This document shows positions 1 through 10,904 of a stretch of DNA of 64,000 nt, one piece after another. A program made the translations under genes and the position numbers. This DNA comes from Linnemannia schmuckeri (lineage: Eukaryota; Mortierellomycota; Mortierellomycetes; Mortierellales; Mortierellaceae): NCBI GenBank assembly GCA_029449235.1, contig JANATG010000020.1:1-64000 (forward strand), read 5' to 3'. Positions within the stretch are counted from its first letter, which is position 1. Each line of letters starts with the position of its first letter. The notes beneath the pieces were generated by a model, which saw only the letters and a list, made by a program, of their open reading frames with translations, was not told the DNA's origin and searched no databases.

Positions 1-756
1 TTACACTTGCAAATACTATAGGTGAGGAATACAAATGGATGTTAATGCGCCAGACGTATTGCAAGTTTTAAAAAGTGGCATACCATATACCATGAGCGTA
101 AATTGTCGCATAGATAGTCGAAAAATTGTTGCAATGATCTTTGTTGATGTTTTTAGACTTTTTCCATTAAAAAATAAAGATATTACATTCAAACTTTTTT
201 GACGTGTGCCGTAGCATGAAGGCTTCATTCTATGTTAGAAGAAATGGATGCTACTTAGGCAAGGAATCCCAAAAAAAAATAAAAACACAAAAATGAAAAA
301 TCATTGCAACAATTTTTTGACAGCAGTATATGTTTGTTAAAAAAGAATGTGAATCTCCTAGTAAGATTCACCTATTCATAATATAATAAAAATCATGCAA
401 TAAACTATTCTTGCCCCAATATTTCTCATTCCCTTGCACGTACTCCTTCCCTGTCTGTCAGCCCACTACAGATGGCTAAAGGAAGTATATTGTAATAATT
501 TAAGAGGGGAGGGAAACAAAGTCTTAGGATGCTGTTTCACTCAACCTCAAAAGCAAAGCAAACTAATATGATCGTGGAGTTGGATGTCAAACATTAAAGG
601 CTGATAGGGCTTCAGCCGAAATCTGCATATGCTCCTTGGATAGTCTGTCTTGGACACTTGCATATGTATGTCTTTGAGAAAGGAATGAAGAAATAAAGTG
701 TGTATCAAATTCAACGGTGAATATATATTTATTCGAAAATTAGCCTAAATTGACTG
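1..756. other. AT-rich region without a supported gene
   Basis: This stretch is visibly richer in A/T than the gene-dense middle of the window. I see no reading frame with a recognisable domain; the 70-codon frame on the minus strand at 16-228 has no motif. No tRNA or terminal repeats were seen. Confidence 0.5.
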
Positions 757-1566
757 TTACAACATACGAAATTCGTGCAGCTTGGCGACGACCCATGCAA
801 CGAAACCCGCGGTGGTAGCTACACCAGCGAGGAAGCTGGCAGCATGAGCCCTCGCAACCTCGAACTATGTAAGTTCGTCGTTGGTGATGGAAATATCCTC
901 CAGGAGGGATACTTTGATGGTGGTTTGTCCAATGAGTATTTTTAAGAGGTCAGAAGCAAAGTCCTTTTTGTTGATCCTGACGTTGTTGAACATGAATAGG
1001 TAAACATGTTTGATATGGATATCAAAAGAATAGCCCTCGATTTTTAACGTTGCAAAGAAGGAACGGAAGTTGTCATGAGCAACATGTGTGTCGTACATGT
1101 TGTAAACATCCTTGTCCATGATTTGATTGATAATGACTTGGAACTCGACCTTCCTCAGAGCGTTGGCTTCGCGGACACAGCTGTTCACCTTTGACATAAG
1201 GACCAAGTCCTGATCATTGGCACCACGATTATCAGCTTTCAAGACAAAGAACAACTTAAAGTTGTAATTCCTTCTCAGCGCACGTGTTAACACCTCACAG
1301 TTGTTCTTGGTTTCCTGTTCGTTTGGCTCGAACAGGCCAGGGATGTCCATAAGTACTGCAGACATGGGTGGTGTCGTATCCAATAATACAGGGCGTTCTG
1401 ATATGTCCTTCGTGAACCCCTCTCGAAACTTGACACCTGACGCAAACCTGCCACCTATCTGAGAGAGCAGAGTGCTCTTTCCTGCGCCAGTGTTGCCAAT
1501 GAACATTACTGCAACGGTCAATGGTTTGGCATCATAGTGCTCTAATGGCATAGGTTCAGGCAACAT
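757..1566 (-). CDS. AIG1-like / septin-fold P-loop GTPase, possibly with a spliced C-terminal membrane tail
   Basis: A small GTP-binding protein. The open frame starts at the ATG at 1566; an upstream extension would need a TTG start. It has a G1/Walker A motif GNTGAGKST (residues 24-32), a G3 motif DIPG (about 74-77) and a plausible G4-like INQI. The uninterrupted frame ends at TAG (865-867), giving 233 residues. The same frame continues after this TAG for 35 codons to TAA at 757-759, and those codons encode a hydrophobic, alanine/valine-rich segment typical of a membrane tail. The TAG is also the end of a perfect 3' splice site (CATAG). A phase-0 donor (AAA|GTATCC) lies at 912, so removing a 48-nt intron (912-865) would give a 253-residue protein with the tail. 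The alternative is a nonsense mutation. The cellular role is unknown; GTPases of this type often act on membranes. Confidence 0.7.
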
Positions 1567-4132
1567 TATATCTAAAAAATTCAATTGGAACTATTAGGTA
1601 CACCACCAAATGCTAGCGATAATATTATAAAGACATTCTATTGCCCGACCACCCATAGTTTGCATGTTGGGGAGTTGTACGTGAAATTATGACAAGAAAA
1701 TCTTGATATCCCATCAATGTCCCCCCTTACCCTCTTCTTTCCATGTTCCTTCTCTTTGCCCTCTCCATCCCTACTTTTCGTATTAATGACCGGGAATGAG
1801 AAGCATAGAAACATACGCTAGAAGAGGTGTTTGAGTTCAGTCTGATAGAAGACAGGCCGTTGAATAGCACCTTGGAGACAAAAAAGTGAAAAAATTTCAG
1901 AAAAGGCTTGATGATGGCTAGAATATATAAAACGAATTTTCATGCCGGTGATGAGGGGCAACAGAACAAAAAGGAAGAGCTGGCTGAATAGTGGGTTTCC
2001 TTCTGAATAAAGCAGCCCATCACCAGCACAAAAAAGTGCTTGTAAAACTTCGAGAAGAAAAGGTCAAAGTGCATGGTAATGTCAATGTAAATGGCCGTAG
2101 CTCGAGGATAAAATGAGGAATCGAGGAACGGAACGCGCGGGCCTTTCGTCCCGTCAAGAGCTACAAGGGAGTAATATGAAAAGCAATGTCTGTCTTTTCG
2201 ATAAAGATTTTCACATATACACAAGCTAGCTATGGGTGACCGGGCAATAGTCTAACATCTTGAACAGCAACATACCTTTGAAAATGAGATAATGGGAGAA
2301 GGGACAAAGAAAAAGAAAATCGGAACAATTTATACATTATGTGATGCTACCTTTGGCCATCAACTGTGCCATCACCAGCTTGGCCACCAGCTTTGCCATT
2401 GCCAGCGTGGCCATCAACTGTGCCATCACCAGCTTGGCCATTAACTGTGCCATCGCTACAAACCTACCTTAGCACTCGCCTTCTCCCTCCATCTGCGCCA
2501 GAATTACATTTACACCCCCTATCTACTTGTACACTACCATTAGATATCCCCTCTATCTCTAAAAATATGCATCACTTTTTCTTCATTCCTTCCTCTTATC
2601 TCAGAATCCTAGTAAAGAAGAATTGAAAAAGAGCTGACAAGGATCAATAAGCAATATCATTATGAACACTTGGCCGCTACAAGCTATAGTCCGACGACTC
2701 ATAGTTAGCCCTAATTTTTTCATTTTGTCGTGCAAGTTACATGTCAATGTTGCATATCAACCTGCTAACCATGGGTTATGAGCATTTTATTATTCAACTA
2801 ATGAATAAAATTAACAAGATTTTACATGTCTCTTTCCATCTGGCGTAGAGGTTCAATGTGATAGTTGAACCACCTATCCATCTAACAGCTTCACTTCTAA
2901 CCACCTTCTCATTCAACCGCCTGGCCCCCTATCATATCGTCAACAACTTCTAACGAAACATACTGTATATAAATACCCGGATTACCTGTCCTCCCTTGCT
3001 TCCTTCTTCGCCTTTGCCTGACGCATTCTGGTAAACTTTTTTTGCCGCCTCCTCAATTTTCATATCATTTGAGTCCTCGCCTTCAACTTTTCCTTCTACT
3101 CTTTCACACCTTAAATTCTAGTAAAGTTGGTATCCATGCAATGCAGGATGCATGAATGTCACTCTTCCTCCGCCCCCCAGGCGGTCGCACGTTTTTAAGT
3201 CTTATGCACAATACATAAATCGACGCAGGTCCCTGTGACAGTATTATAGACTGTCTCCAGTGTTGCCATCATCCTCACGCGTCGCCACCATTCCTACGCC
3301 TCCATCATTGCGCCCCTGTACATTAGTATAAATACCCCACCTTTCTGTATAATAAACACCATCCGTTTCTTGCCTTTCCTCCTCGTCCTTAGTACTCTCT
3401 TGTCCTTTCCCTTGTTCTTGTCTCTCCCCATTCCCGTGCTTACATTCCCTCGCTCTGCTTCTATTACACTTCCTCACCCATGATCATACTGCAACTGCAT
3501 GCAAGTGCCTTTGTTGTATACGTTGGCCCATTACATCTCATTGTAATAATACATAACATCGCATCGTAGGATTTGGAGAATGTCAAGCCCTAACCCACGA
3601 AAAGAGTGCTATCGTACAAGCATTTTGCACATTGGTTCTGGTTTTGAAGGGTATGAGACGGATTTGCAAATGTCTATTGGTCTTGCATCAAGTCCAATCC
3701 CATCCCCTTTGCTCCTTGAAGCTCATACTGGTAGCTGAATTGTTTTAAATGAGAAAGGGTGTTGGGAAGAGGAAGGAACTTCATATGTTTTGACCAAAGC
3801 ATGTACGAGGTGTTATTGTTGAAGTTGCTGTTGTATTTGCTTCTGTGTCTTGTAGGAGAGGTGGTTGACAAGCAGGGGAGAATGAGAAAAGAAAGAAGGT
3901 ATTGATGACGGAAGGTGCGAGTGATCATAAGCGTAGGATCGGGACTGAGAAGAGAAAAAAAATGAGAAAAAGAGAGAGAGAATTGTGGGTAGTTCTGGGT
4001 TGGAGGCTGATGAAAACTAGGCGCCATTTTATATCTGCCCCGTTGTGGCGTCACCTACTTTGTCGTTTCGGTTGTGTGAAATGAGATGATTCGCTTGTTA
4101 TATCAACGGGTCGAAACGTATGCAGCTATGGC

Positions 4133-4137
<5 letters not shown>
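1567..4137. other. Intergenic region without a supported gene
   Basis: Several short frames exist (for example 1940-2224, 3244-3477 and 3674-4054 on the minus strand, and 2366-2626 on the plus strand) but none has a conserved domain or plausible splice context. It contains a 32-bp direct repeat, listed separately. Confidence 0.45.
2355..2455. repeat. Direct repeat, 32 bp twice, 54 bp apart, with a partial third copy
   Basis: An identical 32-bp sequence beginning GGCCATCAACTGTGCCATCA occurs at 2355-2386 and 2409-2440. A shortened third copy runs to about 2455. The 54-bp period is a multiple of three, so the repeat stays in frame in the surrounding 86-codon plus-strand frame. That frame has no other sign of being a gene. 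Confidence 0.75.

Positions 4138-4173
<36 letters not shown>
4138..4173. repeat. Homopolymer T36 (A36 on the sense strand of the neighbouring gene)
   Basis: Thirty-six consecutive T on the plus strand. On the minus strand this is A36, lying 84 nt past the stop codon of the START-domain gene and 56 nt past an AATAAA (TTTATT at 4229-4234), close to where mRNA cleavage is expected. Confidence 0.85.
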
Positions 4174-4177
<4 letters not shown>

Positions 4178-4256
4178 AACAGTCGATGAGACCAAACAGG
4201 AGCAAAAAGACAAAAAGCTGTTAGGGTGTTTATTCATTCTCCTTAGAGCATATCAC

Positions 4257-5871
4257 TTATCGTCGCTTTCTTCGGAGGCGGACGATAGTCGGTCCTAGGA
4301 CTGCAAGGACAATGGTCATGACGACTACTCGGTTGGTCTTGGCAGAGCTGCTTCCGTATCCCAGGTTCTGCTTAATGCTCTCCCAGAACCCCCTGAACGT
4401 GTTTGATCGTTTTCTCTCGACGGCATTGTTGGATTTGTTGCTGGGAAGGTGCCCGTTTCCGTGTCCATTAATGCTGTGAGTGTTGAGGAGCAATCCTGGC
4501 GACAGTTCGCGCTGAGGTTTGAGGTCGTGGACCTCCTCCTCCTCGTCTTCCTCAGCTCCATTATCACCATCTTGCGCTGCTTTGGCATCGACTTCCTTGC
4601 GGGCGGTAATGACTCTTTCTAAAGCCTTGGACTCCTGGTAAGGCTTTATTTCCGGGATTATCTTGTTGACATTACGGATTCCTTCAGGCACAGCCTTTGT
4701 CGATACTACAATAGCATTTGCAAAGGCAGAAAGTAGCGTAAGTAAACAGCACTTTAAAGAGTATTTGTCAGGGTAAAAGTGATTCATGAATTAAGATAAT
4801 GTGAGAAAAATAAATGCGCACCAAGCTGAATGATCTTGTCAGGGATCCATCCCTTGAGATCGGCATCCATCACCTGGACAAGACGGCACTTGTTGGGCTG
4901 TCCAGGCTCTGGTCCAATGATCTGTCCAGCAACTGCCATCTCCATCCTGACGATCTTCTCCTTGGTCCTTTCGGGCATGAGTGCGTGTTCGACCGAAGAC
5001 GTGACATTGAAGTACCGTCCATCATCCAGCTCCTTGATCATCCCAAGAACAACGGTATCGCGCGAAGAGGTTGGCCACATTCCTTTGGTGCGGACGTACT
5101 GCACCTTAACGCCGGGCGACACTTCAGTCAGAGTCCGGGCCTCCTCACAGAGGGGATCCCATTCCAAACGACGGCTAACCTCGGAGAGGGTATCAAAGGT
5201 CACTGCTGGTGTGTTGTCCATGACAGCAATGACTTTGTAGCACATTGGTCGGTCCTTGAACTGGTACACCTCGATCAGTCCTGGGGATGTCTCCTCAAAT
5301 ACCTTGACCCAAATATTCTTGTTGTCGACATAGTCCATAAACCTTTTCTCCATAGCGACCAACTCTCTGGCATAGGGCTGCTCTTTTTTCATCTTGATCT
5401 TCTTCGGTCCCGCAGATGTAGTGGTTGTTGATACCTTGGGAGTAGCAGCCTTTTTCGCCTTCTTCTTGATTATAGTGGCGGGGGCTCCGTTGACAAGGGC
5501 AAGTTTGGCAGTTCCGTTGGCTAATGAAGTCTTCATAGGGCGAATAGTCTCGGCTGACTGCACAGCAACCTGGGCTGGGAAGAATCGTTCGCTCAGATCA
5601 GGTAGTCCGAACAACTTGCGGAAAGCGAGGACGAAAATGAGTTCAAAAAACACATAGTGAACCTTGTCGAGGATGCCATTTAAGAATACTATGCAAGAGT
5701 TAGATTTTAAAAAAAAAAAATTAGGTACGTGTCACCCTCACTTGCGATTAGATATAGCATCACGGAGGTAACTCTCTTTGCGGGTTACATACACTGGTTG
5801 ACGAGGTAGAGGATGGTGTAAGGGGTGACCAGGACCAGCATGGCCAAGGGAGACTGCGTCGAGTCGCCCAT
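4257..5871 (-). CDS. START-domain lipid-transfer-like membrane protein
   Basis: The gene model has exons 5793-5871, 4822-5688 and 4257-4705 (minus strand), joined by phase-1 GT-AG introns, and encodes 464 residues. The N-terminus carries hydrophobic segments (about residues 8-27 and 38-50). A lysine-rich linker follows, then a START fold (roughly 110-315). That fold shows the motif pattern DTLSEVSRRLEWDPLCEEA, a central YVRTKGMWPTSSRDTVVLG strand region, and the C-terminal helix ending WIPDKIIQL. A linker follows, then a final hydrophobic helix (VVVMTIVLAVLGPTIV) with a basic tail, so the protein looks membrane-anchored at both ends. START domains bind sterols, phospholipids or ceramide in a cavity; the ligand here cannot be told. 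An AATAAA lies at 4234-4229 on the sense strand. The first exon is supported by a good donor and by the hydrophobic continuity across the join. Confidence 0.82.
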
Positions 5872-7094
5872 TGTCGGTGGTTGTATTGTTGGTTGTGGTT
5901 GGGCAGGTGTGTGGGTTCGTTGCAATGAGGGAGAGGAAGCTGTTGGCTGTTGTGGGGGTAGTGTTCAGTCTCGGAAAATAAAGTCGGAATGGAGATGTGG
6001 TCGAGGGAGAGAGAGGGAGACGACAGGGAGGATGATCGATGTAGGATGAAGAGGAGAAGGAGGACACAGAAGGTGGTTGAATGAGACAAGAGAGAAGGGG
6101 AGGGGGCGGGAAACAAGAGAAGAAAAGATGAAAGGGAAACAAAAGCGTTTTTTGATAAAAACGAAGTGTGCCGAGGCCTGAGGGGTAGGGTACGAAACCT
6201 GTTTGAACCTTGTTCAGATGGGCTCACTCGACTCCAATTCATCTTCCTCTGTTGGCGTTCGTCCAAGTTCGTCGAGGAGGACAATCGGCACGGCTGAAAC
6301 CTCAGCCAGGCCTCGTCATCCACACGATATCGTGCCTTCGCTCGGCACGCACCACACCGACTAGCGCATGCACCACCCTTCTCACACTCTCTCTCTTCCG
6401 AACACAAATGTGTTCTTTTTTCTTGTTCTAATACTCCTTTAAAGAGAGAGTAAGTATCATTAGCAGCGTCAATCGCTTTGCAACAGACAATGCACAAGCC
6501 ACTGTACACATGGGAGGAGGGAAGGACACATGTCTGTTTGCTCTTAAATAAAGAAAGTATTGTTGTACTGCATTTCTGCTGACAACTCGATAACTCTAAT
6601 AGGGGTCTTCGCGTCCGTCTGTCAATCACAGATTACTGCCCACAGGAGTGACCGAGCATGTTTGACTCACGGTAACATCCATTGCAGTAGCCCATTAATC
6701 GGAGACGGACTATAATCGACAGCAAAAAGCTGGACTTGGCAGACATTTTACTTGATGAACGAGCATGTGTAGACTGCATCCTCACTTAATAGCCTTTTTT
6801 ATCAATTAACGAAGAATTCTCCCAGGACTAGCAGTTGAATACGAGCACCCTTATTACGACCATGAAACTACAAACGCATTGTCTTCGGTACGTTGGCCCG
6901 GTATCGCCGTAATCGTCAAGAACAGTATCACTCCAACAACCACCACCAGCAATTCAACTCCAGTTAACTTGTTGCCGCTTCTTTGACCATCTTCACATAT
7001 AGTCACGTATGCACCCATAATCTCAAAGCGGTCGCATCCTTGCGCCATACCCTTAATCGGTCTGTCCACTTTCCAACATCGATTTTCTTCTCGC
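5872..7094. other. Intergenic/promoter region upstream of the START-domain gene
   Basis: The part nearest the gene (about 5990-6140) is strongly purine-rich on the plus strand, that is pyrimidine-rich on the sense strand of the START gene, as expected for its leader or promoter. A 289-codon minus-strand frame (5760-6629) overlaps the first exon in another frame and lacks any domain. No further gene was recognised. Confidence 0.45.
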
Positions 7095-7172
7095 CTGTTC
7101 CCATCTTGGGGTAAGTGGTTAAACTGCACTCCTCTTGTTGTGGCTTACAAGAGGTCCTGGGATCAAACCTCA
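7095..7172 (+). other. tRNA-like relic (possible SINE head)
   Basis: The segment GGGGTAAGTGGTTAAACTGC resembles a tRNA D-arm/A box. It is followed by an 8-bp stem-loop (CCTCTTGT ... ACAAGAGG) at the place of an anticodon arm. Next comes a T-arm-like hairpin CTGGG-ATCAAAC-CTCAG with one G-T pair, whose loop differs from the B-box consensus at one key base. The flanks do not form an acceptor stem and the anticodon-like loop has 8 bases, so this is not a functional tRNA. A tRNA-derived SINE head or decayed tRNA is an inference. Confidence 0.3.
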
Positions 7173-7193
7173 GTAAAATCGTAAAATCTCTTG

Positions 7194-7342
7194 CTTCAGC
7201 CTGGGATGGCTTTAATATCCTGTCAAAGAATCTCTCTACCTTCAGCCTGGGACGACTTCAATGTCCCATCAATCTTTCTTCAGCCTGGGACGGCTTCAAT
7301 GTCCTGTCAACCTTTCCTCAGCCTGGGAAGGCTTCAATATCC
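7194..7342. repeat. Minisatellite, four imperfect copies of about 37-46 bp
   Basis: The core CAGCCTGGGA followed by a variable GGCTTCAAT-like part occurs four times in tandem (starting near 7196, 7243, 7281 and 7319), with spacers of varying length between copies. It lies directly downstream of the tRNA-like segment in a gene-free stretch. Confidence 0.75.
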
Positions 7343-7913
7343 ATTCCTTATGTCTTTCACTAGCCATAGTCCCGCCATAAAAATCAATAAAAATCCCAAA
7401 GCCTCCTGCGGGTGTCCAGTGGGTTACTGCTGATTAATCGGTATACTGTGGAACTTGGAGTAGTATTACCTTGTCTCAGTGAGTTCGTCGTGGTGGAGTC
7501 TTATAGAGGCCGACAAGAGGCTAGGCGAACAGGTAGTGGTAGGCAGAGTTGACACGGAAGATGATCATGACATAGCTGATGAAACGGCAGTGCCGTGTCT
7601 ACAAAAGAAGACGAGGGCAGGGAGAGCGGAAACGGGTGGGTGTGGAGGCAGGAAAAAGGGTTTGAGGAACATGAGGGATAATAGAGAACAAGAAAGAAAT
7701 GAAAGACAAGGCGCCATATGGACCTTTAGACTTTTTTACAATTCTCGCGCACAAGTAAATGCTTAGATATCAAAAGACGAAAGAAAAAGAGAAACAAAGG
7801 GAGCATTACAACTCACGTTTGTTAAAGAAGAAAAGGAGAGTGATCAATGGTTGAGCGGTGCAGCGATACCCTTCCATTTGATGGACGCAGGTACATTTGA
7901 GCTAAAGTTGTTT
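7343..7913. other. Intergenic region downstream of PIG-S
   Basis: No recognisable gene. A 95-codon plus-strand frame at 7479-7766 is low-complexity and has no domain. The 3' end of the PIG-S transcript should lie in the right part of this stretch. Confidence 0.4.
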
Positions 7914-10264
7914 TTATTCCTGCTTGTCGTGCTTGATGTCATGGTACTCGTGGCCTTGGCTGGCCTTGTTTTTGTCCTTTTGAGCCTGCTTCTTCTCTTT
8001 AAATCGCTTCACCTCTCTCAGCAGCGACATCAATAGCGGGACGGAGATTGGTACAAATAACGGCATATAGATGGCATACTTGTGCTCGTCAGGAAAGTAC
8101 AGCATCGACACCATCGTTGGGTCAAAAAACGCCGTTTCAGACTTGACCAGACCATCCCGCGAAGCCGCCAATGCCTCGACATACTCCTGCCGAGACAAAT
8201 GTTCGCAAGAACGTCCGATATCCCGTAGGGCCTCAGTCACATCCTTCTGGATATGATCCAAAACCACCATGTTGGGCGTGTCTCTCACAAGGCGGGCCAG
8301 CGACGAGATCGTGGCAAGTGAATCAACCAGATTCTCGGCTGAGCGTCTCCTCAATAGGTTATCCAGTTCCCAAGTTGTTGGTGCCTCGTTCAATGACTTG
8401 TGGAACACGATTGGAAAGGAAGACGATGACCGAGCGGTTGTAGACAGGTCAGTGATACCCATGAGGTCTCGCAGCTGCGTCAAGAACACTCTCATCACAG
8501 GTTCCAAATCCTGGACAGTGATCACTTCAGGGTGTTCCTTCGCATTCTTGGTCCTGTCGGTATCGCGATTGAGGATAGCCACGCCTCCCCAGCGTGGAAT
8601 AAGGAACGAGTTAGTAGACGATTTCGATGCGCCTGGTCCTGTCTTGATGACCAAAGGGCTCTCACTAGGCTTGGGCACGTATGTCAAAAAGTTAAGCGAT
8701 GGCAACGAAGAGACCGTCGACGCTATCGTTTTCCACAGCAAAAAAAGCGCACGATGGTTAGTCCGCCACACTACTTGCTTCGATGTCTCCCAGGTTTAGT
8801 AGTCCAGTGGGCGTCATATTCTTGTACTTGTCCAGTTCGTACCTAGACTCCACTCCGCAGCATTGATAAAGTTGGGAAGCGCATCCGGCGTCAAATAGTG
8901 CTCTTGAGAGCCGTAGTCCATTTGAGGAGTGAACGCCAAAGAAGCATAATGTTGGATCTGCGATTCGATCGTGAACTTTGACACGGTCGACATTGTCTTG
9001 ATGAAGGGGGCGAGATATGCTAAGTTGTTGGAGATCGAAAGCCATCATTAATAATTGTCCGCGACTTTAGGTTTCAACTGCTCACTTGGTTAACGAGGTG
9101 CACAGCAGTCTTACCGTGGATGGCTTCCTGCATTTTCCATTCCCGAACACCGTTGGACGCATCGCCGCTGAATAAGCTAAAAGTTAGTTGGTATCCCGGC
9201 GCGTATTTCACTGTCTTGAGCTGATCTTGGACCTTGAGCACTCCCTGTGTGTCCTCGTTGGTGTCGAGCAATTGGTGGAGAGTCATTTCCTCCGATCCAA
9301 ACACAACGCCCGATGTCTCCACAATGGTGTCGATGATATGATCTACAGACAACAGTAGTGTGTATATCATTAGTAAGCTCATCAAATCAGGTTCCACTGC
9401 AACATAACCTTGCCAGTAGGTTGCAACATCCTACCAGTATTCCAAGATTGGACTTGAATGAATCCTTGGCGCTGACTCCGTATGCTTGCATGTGTTGCAT
9501 TGCTGGGTGAAATATAAAAGTCGTACGTTCCAGGAACTGTACTGGTATGATCTAACAGTGTGAATGGGCCGCGAAAGGTTAATTTCATATGACGACTTTA
9601 TTGCAACACTACAGCATTCAGTTCCTTAGACAAAAACGGATCGTCTCCTTACCTATGATATCCTTGTCGACGGATCCTGTCCAAGGCTTGCCTGCAATGA
9701 ACTCTACCGCCAACAACGACTCTTTACCGCCATGAACTGTGTTTAGTTCCTGAACTCGTCTGATAACTCCTTGAGTGACGTCGCTCATTGATGGGTTGTT
9801 CCCGCTCTGTTGTTTTGTTTCTGAGAGGTGAAGATTCACGCGAATAGGAAACTTTGGCTGACAGGTCTACACAAAGGATCAGAAGTGGACAGTTGTTAAC
9901 CAATCTAATCAAAAGTAAAGTGCTGTGAGGCACTGGTTTTTTTCCTTTTTTTTCAAGTCAAGTATATACCTTCCACTGGTTCCACTGGTCGATTGATTCG
10001 TAAGGAAGCTCAGCTCTGTAGACACGTGTGGTTTTCCACCAGAGAGGCAGACCGAGGAGGACGACGGCCCATACTGAGAGAATGACCATTCTTCTTGTCT
10101 TGTCTATAGTGGGGTTGTATCGAAAGTGTAAATGAGTGGGCCCAGTAGCTGGATGATGCAAGAGCTGGCGACGATTAACAAAGCTAAGAGTGCCGAGGTA
10201 GTGAGTTGCCCGCGAGGCAGTCTTCCTTACCGTTTGCCGCGATGGGATCGCTGTCCACAGCCAT
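7914..10264 (-). CDS. GPI17: GPI transamidase subunit PIG-S / Gpi17
   Basis: A subunit of the endoplasmic-reticulum GPI transamidase, which cleaves C-terminal signals and attaches GPI anchors. The seven-exon model (10231-10264, 9970-10103, 9653-9866, 9435-9551, 9115-9342, 8843-9019, 7914-8722) keeps phase throughout and encodes 570 residues, close to the usual length of about 550. It has a short cytosolic N-terminus, a transmembrane segment (MVILSVWAVVLLGLPLWW), and a long lumenal domain. That domain carries PIG-S blocks such as LPYESIDQW, IHAYLAPFIKT, SLAFTPQMDYGSQEHYL and FLIPRWGGVAILN. A C-terminal transmembrane helix (YAIYMPLFVPISVPLL) and a basic cytosolic tail follow. The start shares a 640-bp divergent promoter with the aldo-keto reductase gene. 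The exon 5 donor at 9114 was preferred to a later GT because it restores the conserved IHAYLAPF block. Confidence 0.93.
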
Positions 10265-10904
10265 AGTCGATGCGTGCTTTTGTGTGTAGATGAAAAGAAA
10301 GTACAAGAGCGAGTCAGATGATGTTCTTGGGACAACTGCATCGTGGCGCTCTTTGCTCCTAGGAACAGGGAGGGGAACAGAGAGCGTGACGGTTTTTAAT
10401 ACATTCAGACTGGCGTTAAAACCGATCGATGGTGCTGGTTTGACTTGGCTGTACCTACGTCGTAAGTCATCGCCACACGTATGTTTGCCACGGTTTCCTA
10501 AGACCGGGCGCCATTATCAATATGCTTCGACTCTTATACACATATATTTCCCCTTCTTTGCTAAGACGGTCCTTTAGCCCGGTTTGTAGGAATGAGCCGG
10601 TTCGAATCTTTATCCCATATCAACGATGCAAACCTTGACAGAGACGCGCAGCGGATAAGCGGCGGCCCTAGTGGATGACCCTACATTGAGGAGACGCCGT
10701 TTTCGAAAAAAATGCGGATGGTTTATCCGGCGTAAATTGGCCAAACATCATCAACCATTTTCTCACGCATAAATAGCCAGCAAAATATTTACAATATCGC
10801 CTTTCTTTCCTCTGTCCTTTTCAACCTTCACTCCACATCTCCACACCCTACTACGCCAACAACCACCTCCACCAACAACAGACTCTGACTCACTCCCAGA
10901 CACA
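10265..10904. promoter_or_regulatory. Divergent promoter region, PIG-S and aldo-keto reductase
   Basis: 640 bp between two divergent start codons. The 120 bp before the aldo-keto reductase ATG are pyrimidine-rich (CCTTTCTTTCCTCTGTCC and similar), ending in a C/A-rich leader. A GGTTCGAATC string at about 10599 matches a tRNA B box but no A box or cloverleaf accompanies it. Confidence 0.5.

Noticed and set aside
4814..5431. 205-codon plus-strand frame opposite the START gene
   Set aside because: Antisense shadow of a conserved exon; no independent domain or start context.
5760..6629. 289-codon minus-strand frame overlapping the first exon of the START gene
   Set aside because: It reads the pyrimidine-rich leader in another frame; composition is Ser/Leu/Pro/His from low-complexity DNA and there is no domain.
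6854..7129. 91-codon minus-strand frame with a hydrophobic helix
   Set aside because: Overlaps the tRNA-like relic, has no homologous-looking block and no splice partners.
10570..10625. GGTTCGAATC string resembling a tRNA B box
   Set aside because: No A box at the right distance and no cloverleaf can be drawn around it.
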